NCBI GenBank assembly: GCA_030068145.1
Contig: JAPJBO010000008.1
Location: forward strand, 558,001 to 622,000
Direction of reading: 5' to 3'
DNA: 64,000 nucleotides
Origin: Diplonema papillatum
Taxonomy: Eukaryota > Euglenozoa > Diplonemea > Diplonemida > Diplonemidae
Shown: one piece after another, positions 56,586-64,000 of the stretch
Layout: every line of letters begins with the position of its first letter
Numbering within the stretch: the stretch's first letter is position 1
Made by a program: the position numbers and the translations under genes
The notes under the pieces: generated by a model
Databases searched by the model: none
What the model saw: only the letters and a program-made list of their open reading frames with translations
Told to the model about the DNA's origin: nothing

Positions 56586-56750
56586 CTGTCTCTGGGGGTG
56601 AACGTGAAGGAAACGGAGTCCCCTGCCGACACATGCCACGGGCCCGCGTCCAGCTCCCCTTCTGGCTTTTGGAACACGACTCTCATGTTGAGAGGGGTAA
56701 GCACGCCGTTGACGAAGACGCCGTTTTCCAGACCCGTGCCGTCCGTGTCC
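56586..56750 (-). CDS. Host exon, Ig-like/filamin-like beta-sandwich fragment
   Basis: Bounded by CCCCCCACAG (acceptor, 56751 upward) and GACAG|GTACGC (donor at 56585). 165 bp, exactly 55 codons, phase 0 at both ends. It codes DTDGTGLENGVFVNGV..WHVSAGDSVSFTFTPRDR. The segment SAGDSVSFTFTPRDxY resembles the strand pattern seen in extracellular or cytoskeletal Ig-like repeats. The parent gene is otherwise not visible. Confidence 0.5.
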
Positions 56751-57164
56751 TGTGGGGGGGTCGTTGTTAAAGGGGGGATTGCATGAACATACCCCCCCCC
56801 CAGGCATCTTGTTAAGAACCATCCATCCATCCATCAGCCGGCTGACCCCCCCCCCCCCCCTCAGGCTATTTTCACTGTGGAGGGGGGAGACGCTACCTGT
56901 CACACTCTAAGGTGGTCACCACGGTGGGCGGTCAGAAAAAAAAATTTTTTTTTTGCCCCAAATACCCCAAATACCACACTTTGGAAAAATTTTGTGGGCC
57001 CACTTTTGGCAGGGAATTTTGACCATTTCACCTTAGAGAATTTGACCACCCAGCCTCCAAGGCAACTGCACTGTATAGGGGGGGGGGAGGGGGGGGTCTG
57101 GTTTATCCGGCCATCCGGCCAAAGTGGCTGATCCTTAACAAGAGCGCTGCCCCCCCCCCCCTTT
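56751..57164. other. Homopolymer-rich non-coding DNA
   Basis: G/C and A/T runs (for example C11-14 near 56845 and 57150), no gene. Confidence 0.4.
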
Positions 57165-57467
57165 TTTTGGTGCTGGTGGTTGGTTTGAGGGACGAGGAAA
57201 AGGTAAGAAATCTTTTTGCGGTGGCCTCCGCTGGTCTGGTAGTCCTTGCTGCCTCCATTGTTTTACACTCGTTCTCTGATCTACTCACTGCTGTACGTAC
57301 TCTTTCACTCTTTTACTTTCTTTGGCTAGCCAAAAAAGACTGCGACCGACACCACGAACACATTCGCAATGAATGTGCCCCTGGGCCGCCCCACGTGCAT
57401 ACATGTTGAGCATTGAGTTCTTTAAAGTGCAAGTGTTGAGCAGGGGCTGCCATGTAGCCCGTATCGG
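57165..57467 (+). repeat. Dispersed repeat, copy 2 (with insert resembling LINE-A target core)
   Basis: See 44882-45170. Confidence 0.75.
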
Positions 57468-57771
57468 TCTAAGTCAACACTGGCGTCTTACATCCGACTA
57501 AAAAAACGGTCTCAGAAGCTGCTTCAAGTCATGACCCCCGGTCTATCGGCTTTATCGCGGGGGGGAAAACCTTAGTTTAATGTTTAGGCAGGACACTGCC
57601 TCTCATGTGGTTGATGCTAGCATCAAGTCTTCTTTGCGGAATGCAGAGTCTTATTTTCTGTTCTTTTCTTTCTTTCGTTGTCGACAACTTCTTTTTTCTC
57701 CTTCTACTTTCATGGGTTTTTGGACTTTCTGGTGCCATAGAGTAGTTCTTCTTTCTCTATGCCGTCCACGT

Positions 57772-57831
57772 CGATGTTCGTTTAGCATTGAGTTCTTTTA
57801 AGTACATGAACCACATGGATTAGCATGCACT
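57772..57831. repeat. 60-bp flanking duplication of LINE-A2 (3' side)
   Basis: Matches 59761-59820 at 59 of 60 positions. Contains the 51-bp core also found at LINE-A1. Confidence 0.85.
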
Positions 57832-59760
57832 GCCTTGAAAGTCAGATTATCGGATGACGTCGTCACCTGCCATTGCGTCGTCAAGGTCGAGCATTTGTGG
57901 AGCTAGCGGGGTTTGGCTTTCTTGTGATTCCAGAGACTGAGTCGGCGAATACGAGGGCGGGCTTGTGTGCCCGTTTTTCACTTTCGAGGGCATTGGCGTG
58001 CCCGTGGTCCCCGGTCGTTTCTGAGAGCTGCTTGCCCTCGGAACCTTCTTCTTCCTTCGATGCACCCCTGAGTCGGGGGTGGTCGCCTTCGTCTTCTTCC
58101 GCTTGCGGCCGGCGATCGGGCCTTCCTTCGGGGTGCCTAGCACCCTTTTCTTCAGCGCTGGTCGTTCGCTGGTTCCTGGCGTTGGTGGCGGCCTTTTGGT
58201 CGCCCGTCCGGTCGTCGCCGTCTCCTTTTTCGTTGCCGCGGGCGGCGCTTGCGCCGCTCGCTTTCCAACTGGCGTTCCCCGTTGTACGCCCACCTGGGTG
58301 GGTGAGGAGGGCCTCTTCTTCTTGTTGCGTCCGGGGGTTGACGGGACGTTCGGTTCGTTGGACTGGTGGTGGCCGCGGCGGCAACATGCCGCCGGTCGCC
58401 TCTGCGTCAGCGTAGGGAGCCTCTTGCACTCTTGGCAGGTTCCTCTGCCATGCGTGCGGCAGGCATGATGCCCGCTGCGGCAACACGCCGCCGCCGTCTT
58501 GCACTCGCCGCACTTCGTCGTGCTGTGCTCTGTGCACACCGCGATCGGCTGCCCATCGTTCGCGTGGTGATGGTGCCGGCAGCACATCTCTACCGTGGGA
58601 ACGTCCCTTCGGACGAGTGCTCTGCACGCCTCACACTTCCCTTTGTGATGGGTCGCGCACGTGACGAGTGCCTTCTCTATATCGACACCCGGCATATGCA
58701 CGGGGTCTGGGTGCAGTTGTGGTGGGGCAGGCAGGGCCCACCTCGCCGCTCTCCCGATCGTCCAGTCAGGGTACGCCGGGCACTGCGTCCCTACATCGCT
58801 TCCTTTCACTTGTTCCTCAAGTATCGTCCCCGTGTGTGCCTCGCGAAAGCGTGGCCTGGGCCGTATACCCGATATCCCCGTGATGCCCATGAACGACAGC
58901 GACGTCGTCGGGCACACCCTCTCTCCTCTCATGCAGCTTCCCAGCCCTTGCTGTGCCGCCAGCTTGTCCAACGCGCTCATCATGCAGCGCAGGACGTTTC
59001 CCCGTTCTCTCACCCCCTTCGGCGCATTCCCGTGCAGCGGCATGCTGAGGCCCGAGAAGAGTTCAAAGTCGATCGCAAGCTCCAGCATTGACACCTGCCC
59101 GTTCTCGGTCCATTGCATGTCCGACAGCCACGCTACCAACGCATAAAACGTCGGTAGTCCCCAGGTCTTGTTCCGCTCCCACGTCCATGCCGGGGCAATC
59201 CGCGCGAAGGGGTGGTCAAATTTCTCGGCAGGCATCGCATTCGCTCTCGACCAGGGGGTCGTGGGGTTCCTGGCCACCCAGCCACGTGCTTCGAGCCCAG
59301 CCCGTTCCGCAAGGATTTCAGCCAACATCTCCTGGAGCCGCCTCGAGAATTGGGCATTCTCGGGTACTACCACTCCGTGTTCCAGCGTGCATCTGGGCCA
59401 GTCGGCCCGGTTGGCTGCCATCAGCTCGGCATGTGCCTCTCGTCGCCGTATGTGCGAGTACGCTCCGCAGTCCCAGAATACGTGTTTCTCGTCCTCGGTG
59501 TCGCCGCTTCCACAGTGCTTGCAGCTGGGCGCCTGCGGCTCAGCTCCGGCCTGCCTCATCCGCGACGTGTACTCCGCCGTGTTCACACCCCCCGCCAACG
59601 CTACACGTATAAGCCTCGCGGTGTGCGCGGGACATTCACGCATCCTCCAGAAGGTGTTCGTCCGCTCCAGGTCGGCTCTCTGTATGCCCTCAAATCCCGG
59701 CCGCCTCGCCACCAGTCGGGATCACGTCTTCGCCCTCAAGTCCGCCCTAACTTCATGTCC
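57832..59760 (-). mobile_element. LINE-A2, 5'-truncated copy
   Basis: Covers only the 3' 1929 bp of the family, joined directly to the upstream 60-bp duplication. Nearly identical to LINE-A1 over its length. Confidence 0.9.
57847..59759 (-). pseudogene. LINE-A2 ORF2 C-terminal fragment
   Basis: Starts within the region after the RT domain and includes the CCHC finger, the three Cys/His units and the basic tail. A Trp codon conserved in A1 (TGG) is TGA near 59722, so the upstream end is also stopped. Not expressible as RT. Confidence 0.9.
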
Positions 59761-59820
59761 CGATGTTCGTTTAGCATTGAGTTCTTTTAAGTACATGAAC
59801 CACATGGATTAACATGCACT
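59761..59820. repeat. 60-bp target repeat between LINE-A2 and LINE-A3
   Basis: 5' duplication of A2 and at the same time the 3' flank of A3, so two insertions at one site in tandem. Confidence 0.85.
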
Positions 59821-62800
59821 GCCTTGAAAGTCAGGTTATCGGATGACGTCGTCACCTGCCATTGCGTCGTCAAGGTCGAGCATTTGTGGAGCTAGCGGGG
59901 TTTGGCTTTCTTGCGATTCCAGAGACTGAGTCGGCGAGTACGAGGGCGGGCACGTGTGCCCGTTTTTCACTTTCGAGGGCATTGGTGCCCGTGGTCCCCG
60001 GTCGTTTCTGAGAGCTGCTTGCCCTCGGAACCTTCTTCTTCCTTCGATGCACCCCTGAGTCGGGGGTGGTCGCCTTCGTCTTCTTCCGCTTGCGGCCGGC
60101 GATCGGGCCTTCCTTCGGGGTGCCTAGCACCCTTTTCTTCAGCGCTGGTCGTTCGCTGGTTCCTGGCGTTGGTGGCGGCCTCTTGGTCGCCCGTCCGGTC
60201 GTCGCCGTCTCCTTTTTCGTTGCCGCGGGCGGCGCTTGCGCCGCTCGCTTTCCAACTGGCGTTCCCCGTTGTACGCCCACCTGGGTGGGTGAGGAGGGCC
60301 TCTTCTTCTTGTTGCGTCCGGGGGTTGACGGGACGTTCGGTTCGTTGGACTGGTGGTGGCCGCGGCGGCAACATGCCGCCGGTCGCCTCTGCGTCAGCGT
60401 AGGGAGCCTCTTGCACTCTTGGCAGGTTCCTCTGCCATGCGTGCGGCAGGCATGATGCCCGCTGCGGCAACACGCCGCCGCCGTCTTGCACTCGCCGCAC
60501 TTCGTCGTGCTGTGCTCTGTGCACACCGCGATCGGCTGCCCATCGTTCGCGTGGTGATGGTGCCGGCAGCACATCTCTACCGTGGGAACGTCCCTTCGGA
60601 CGAGTGCTCTGCACGCCTCACACTTCCCTTTGTGATGGGTCGCGCACGTGACGAGTGCCTTCTCTATATCGACACCCGGCATATGCACGGGGTCTGGGTG
60701 CAGTTGTGGTGGGGCAGGCAGGGCCCACCTCGCCGCTCTCCCGATCGTCCAGTCAGGGTACGCCGGGCACTGCGTCCCTACATCGCTTCCTTTCACTTGT
60801 TCCTCAAGTATCGTCCCCGTGTGTGCCTCGCGAAAGCGTGGCCTGGGCCGTATACCCGATATCCCCGAGATGCCCATGAACGACAGCGACGTCGTCGGGC
60901 ACACCCTCTCCCCTCTCATGCAGCTTCCCAGCCCTTGCTGTGCCGCCAGCTTGTCCAACGCGCTCATCATGCAGCGCAGGACGTTTCCCCGTTCTCTCAC
61001 CCCCTTCGGCGCATTCCCGTGCAGCGGCATGCTGAGGCCCGAGAAGAGTTCAAAGTCGATCGCAAGCTCTAGCATTGACGCCTGCCCGCTCTCGGTCCAC
61101 TGCATGTCAGACAGCCACGCTACCAACGCATAAAACGTCGGTAGTCCCCAGGTCTTGTTTCGCTCCCACGTCCATGCCGGGGCAATCCGCGCAAAGGGGT
61201 GGTCAAATTTCTCGGCAGGCATCGCATCCGCTCTCGACCAGGGGGTCGTGGGGTTCCTGGCTACCCAGCCACGTGCTTCGAGCCCTGCCCGTTCCGCAAG
61301 GATTTCAGCCATCATCTCCTGGAGCCGCCTCGATAAGTGGGCGTTCCCCGGTACAACCACACCATGTTCCAGCGTGCATCGGGGCCACTCGGTTCGGTTG
61401 GCCGCCATCAGCCCGGCGTGTGCTTCCCGCCGGCGAATGTGTGAGTATGCGTCGCAGTCCCAGTAGATATGCTGTTCGTTCTCCGTCACGCCGCTCCCAC
61501 AGTGCTTGCAGCTGGGCGCCTGCGGCTCAGCTCCGGCCTGCCTCATCCGCGACGTGAACTCCGCCGTGTTCACACCCCCCGCAATCGCGACTCGAATTAG
61601 CTTCGCCGTGTGCGCGGAACATTCCCTCGTCTTCCAGAACGCATTCGTGCGCTCCAAGTCGGCTCTTTCCAGCCCCTGATATCCTGGCCTTCTCGCCATC
61701 AGTCGGGCCCACGTCCTCGTTCTCAGGTCCGCCCTCACTTCGTGCCCCCTCTTCGAGGGCGACGAGGCCAGCGGGTCGAACACTGCACCATTCCGTCGTA
61801 GCGTGCGAGATAGGGGCCCAGGTTCCCATATGTGTCCACACTCCTCCATGCTCCTCATCGCCAGCCCGACTGGGCCGAGGGGTTGGTCCCCCTCGGCGTA
61901 CCGCCCCCGGATACTCTCCATCAGAGGTAGCAGTCGCGGCAGCCTCTCGCACGCCGCGTAGAACGCCGTCGTCACCCGGTACGCTAAACACGTACCGGGG
62001 TCCGTCAGGTGGCCCTTCTCCTGGAAGTTCAGGACCATTTCTCTCGCGCGCTTCGGGTTTGCTCCACCCCAGATCAGACCCATCACCGACGTCGTCAACC
62101 GCTTCATCGCCACCTTCGACACCGGCGCGAAGGAGCAGCCTGATAGCGCTGCCGGCAACACATTCGACTGCACAATACGGACCCGCTTTTCGTACCGGAA
62201 TGGCGCGTGGCGGAGGCCTTCCGCTAGGGCCGCCGCCCTCTCTACCCTCTTAGAGTCGGACCTCTCCTTTCTGTTCTTCGCCGTTGAGACTAGGGCCCCC
62301 AGACACGTGACGGACTTGCTAAATCGAAGCAGCGCATTTCCGCTTCGGAGTCTGAGCGTCGACTGGTGCCTCTGCCTCGTCGAGAATGCGATGGTCTTCT
62401 CGAGGTTTAGCTGCATTCCGGTGAGTGTGCAGAACTCGTCAACAATGTCGACTCCCTTTTGCAATGCGGCCTCTGACAGCCTGGACAGTAGTGTGGCATC
62501 ATCCGCGTACGACTTAGGACTCACACCCTCAGCTTCTTTCTTGACCGCTTTCATCACTACCGACAGCAGGGCATTGATGAGTATGACGGACACAGGGCAC
62601 CCTTGAAGGATACCGTTGGTCACACTAAACTCCCTGCCCACCCCTAGCGGCAACTTGAAGCGTCTCGCGAGCAGACTGTAAATCGCCCTCAGCGGCTTGA
62701 GAACCCGACCGTGCAGTCCTAAGTCCTCAGCCAAGCGTAGCACTACCTCTCGCGGGACCATGTCGAAACACTTCCGGAAGTCCAGCGCCACTCCGTAGAG

Positions 62801-64000
62801 CGGCTCTCCGTCCAGCAAGGCGTCCTCCACCTCGAGCCCTATCTCCATCAAGACGTCCTCGATCCGGTGGCCCGGCCGAAAGCCTTTCTGTCCTTCTTCG
62901 ATCCACCCCTCCTGCCACAGGACAATGTCCGCAAGCCTGCGGCAGGCCCACAAGCGGTACACGGCGGATGTGACGGTTATCGGCCTCGTGTGCAGCGGGT
63001 CTTGGCTCTCATCTTTCGGCACCATCGACACCAGCGCAGTTGTCATGCTTGCCGGCCAGTCCCCAGTCGCTTCGACCAGGTTCATGACGTCTGCAAGTGC
63101 ATTCAGCAGGGGGAGCGGCAACTCCCGCAGTTCAGCCATACGCCAGCCATCCACCCCTGACGCGCTTTTCTTCGGCTTCTTCCTCAGCAGAATTCGCAGC
63201 TCCTCCCCCGTGATTGTTCCGGCTTCCATCAAGTGTGGGCCGATGTGATCCTGGAACCGATCCCGAAACGGCTCGTACTCCGGCTCTGGCCCGTCCTTGT
63301 ACTTACGCAGGATAGGGTCCCACGCAGTGTTCAGCGCCTCGTCCATCTCGTCAACATTTGCAGTCACACCCGCCCCCGTTCGCAACACCCCCGACGGCTC
63401 AGCGCGTCCGGCGCAGATGGTTGTCAGACATCGTCTGCTCGCATCGGCCCTCTCGTTCAGCTTGTCTCGGTACTTCGTAAACCTGGCCGCCGATCCTTCC
63501 CTTCCGAGCCTACTCGTCTCTTCCCGCAATGCCGTGAGAAGCTGCTTCGCCTCCTCATGATCCGGGAATCCTTCTGTCCATTGGCCACCTTTCATGCACG
63601 CCTGTGCCAGCCGTCTGCTGTTCTGCCAGCAACGGGATACTTCATGCGGAACTGCCTCCGGCCCGCGTCGCTGCGCAAGGTAGCTGCAGATGCGTTCCAT
63701 CCTGTGGATGGCCTTCCGGAGCCGTAGCTGTCTGCTGTTCGCCGCCCCCGACCCGTCGCTCGCAGTGCTTGCCGTGATACAGACTCTCTTAGGCGACGTC
63801 TTTATCCCCCGGCCGGTACTCCTTCCCCTTTCTTCCGCAGGGATTCCGAAGGCATCCTGCAAGTACTGCTCACTGACTCGTGACCACTCGAGCCAGGCCT
63901 CTTCCACTCGCTGTGCTGCCAGCCGTTCTGCGAAATCGGAGTTGGTCAGTCTCTGTACGGCTTCCCTGTTAGCTTCTGTGTCCGAGAGGCCCCACTTGGG
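59821..64000 (-). mobile_element. LINE-A3, runs off the window
   Basis: 3' end at 59821. The sequence is collinear with LINE-A1 ORF2 up to residue ~550 at the window edge. The stretch about 61330-61760 is clearly more diverged from A1/A2 than either side. Confidence 0.9.
59870..64000 (-). CDS. LINE-A3 ORF2 (RT and C-terminal domains; N terminus outside window)
   Basis: The frame is open from the window edge (..PKWGLSDTEA) through RT with FRKCFDMVP and KSYADDATLL, the CCHC finger (CKHCGSGVTENEQHIYWDC) and the three Cys/His units. A loss of two bases (TG) at about 59986 relative to A1 shifts the last ~50 residues, ending at a stop at 59870 instead of about 59836. RT catalytic residues are intact. 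AlkB, 2A and endonuclease would lie beyond 64000. Confidence 0.85.
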   Translation of the reverse strand, partial: PKWGLSDTEANREAVQRLTNSDFAERLAAQRVEEAWLEWSRVSEQYLQDAFGIPAEERGRSTGRGIKTSPKRVCITASTASDGSGAANSRQLRLRKAIHRMERICSYLAQRRGPEAVPHEVSRCWQNSRRLAQACMKGGQWTEGFPDHEEAKQLLTALREETSRLGREGSAARFTKYRDKLNERADASRRCLTTICAGRAEPSGVLRTGAGVTANVDEMDEALNTAWDPILRKYKDGPEPEYEPFRDRFQDHIGPHLMEAGTITGEELRILLRKKPKKSASGVDGWRMAELRELPLPLLNALADVMNLVEATGDWPASMTTALVSMVPKDESQDPLHTRPITVTSAVYRLWACRRLADIVLWQEGWIEEGQKGFRPGHRIEDVLMEIGLEVEDALLDGEPLYGVALDFRKCFDMVPREVVLRLAEDLGLHGRVLKPLRAIYSLLARRFKLPLGVGREFSVTNGILQGCPVSVILINALLSVVMKAVKKEAEGVSPKSYADDATLLSRLSEAALQKGVDIVDEFCTLTGMQLNLEKTIAFSTRQRHQSTLRLRSGNALLRFSKSVTCLGALVSTAKNRKERSDSKRVERAAALAEGLRHAPFRYEKRVRIVQSNVLPAALSGCSFAPVSKVAMKRLTTSVMGLIWGGANPKRAREMVLNFQEKGHLTDPGTCLAYRVTTAFYAACERLPRLLPLMESIRGRYAEGDQPLGPVGLAMRSMEECGHIWEPGPLSRTLRRNGAVFDPLASSPSKRGHEVRADLRTRTWARLMARRPGYQGLERADLERTNAFWKTRECSAHTAKLIRVAIAGGVNTAEFTSRMRQAGAEPQAPSCKHCGSGVTENEQHIYWDCDAYSHIRRREAHAGLMAANRTEWPRCTLEHGVVVPGNAHLSRRLQEMMAEILAERAGLEARGWVARNPTTPWSRADAMPAEKFDHPFARIAPAWTWERNKTWGLPTFYALVAWLSDMQWTESGQASMLELAIDFELFSGLSMPLHGNAPKGVRERGNVLRCMMSALDKLAAQQGLGSCMRGERVCPTTSLSFMGISGISGIRPRPRFREAHTGTILEEQVKGSDVGTQCPAYPDWTIGRAARWALPAPPQLHPDPVHMPGVDIEKALVTCATHHKGKCEACRALVRRDVPTVEMCCRHHHHANDGQPIAVCTEHSTTKCGECKTAAACCRSGHHACRTHGRGTCQECKRLPTLTQRRPAACCRRGHHQSNEPNVPSTPGRNKKKRPSSPTQVGVQRGTPVGKRAAQAPPAATKKETATTGRATKRPPPTPGTSERPALKKRVLGTPKEGPIAGRKRKKTKATTPDSGVHRRKKKVPRASSSQKRPGTTGTNALESEKRAHVPALVLADSVSGIARKPNPASSTNARP

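Overview
The window is eukaryotic nuclear DNA from an intron-containing, repeat-rich genome. Evidence: non-LTR retrotransposons (LINEs) with endonuclease and reverse transcriptase, MITEs, long microsatellites, and host genes whose exons are joined by phase-compatible GT-AG introns. Nothing looks prokaryotic. The species cannot be named from the sequence; a protist with a large genome (for example an alveolate such as a chromerid) would fit, but that is a guess.

Layout. 1-6 kb: three TIR DNA elements. A 729-bp MITE (437-1165) comes first. A foldback element (1608-5970) follows, with a 2.8-kb element carrying an unrecognised ~667-codon gene (1696-4504) inserted in its left arm. 6-10 kb: mostly non-coding, with two candidate host exons. 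10.1-28.2 kb: three nested LINEs. LINE-C (minus) is split into 25890-28180 and 10114-11085. LINE-B (plus, 11086-25889, 15-bp target duplication) interrupts LINE-C inside its zinc finger. LINE-A1 (minus, 12482-20687, 66-bp flanking duplication) lies inside LINE-B. 28.8-31.6 kb: a four-exon (partial) host gene for a GT71-type (MNN1/MNN2-like) mannosyltransferase. 32-57 kb: host exons, gene relics, tandem repeats, SINE-like and other dispersed repeats. 57.8-64 kb: two more copies of LINE-A, tandem and in the same orientation (A2 truncated, A3 running off the window).

The notable system is LINE-A. ORF1 and ORF2 share one reading frame and are separated by a single UGA followed by CUA, a known readthrough context. 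ORF2 has no AUG before its first domain, an AlkB-type 2-oxoglutarate/Fe(II) dioxygenase with all expected ligands. A canonical 2A peptide (DVEQNPGP) follows, then an APE-type endonuclease, reverse transcriptase (YADD), a CCHC finger and a C-terminal array of three Cys/His-rich repeats. The layout suggests one mRNA giving ORF1 protein, an ORF1-AlkB extension by readthrough, and a separate endonuclease-RT released by 2A. The LINE-A insertions whose 3' ends are visible all lie at the same ~51-bp target core, so the family appears site-specific for a dispersed genomic repeat.
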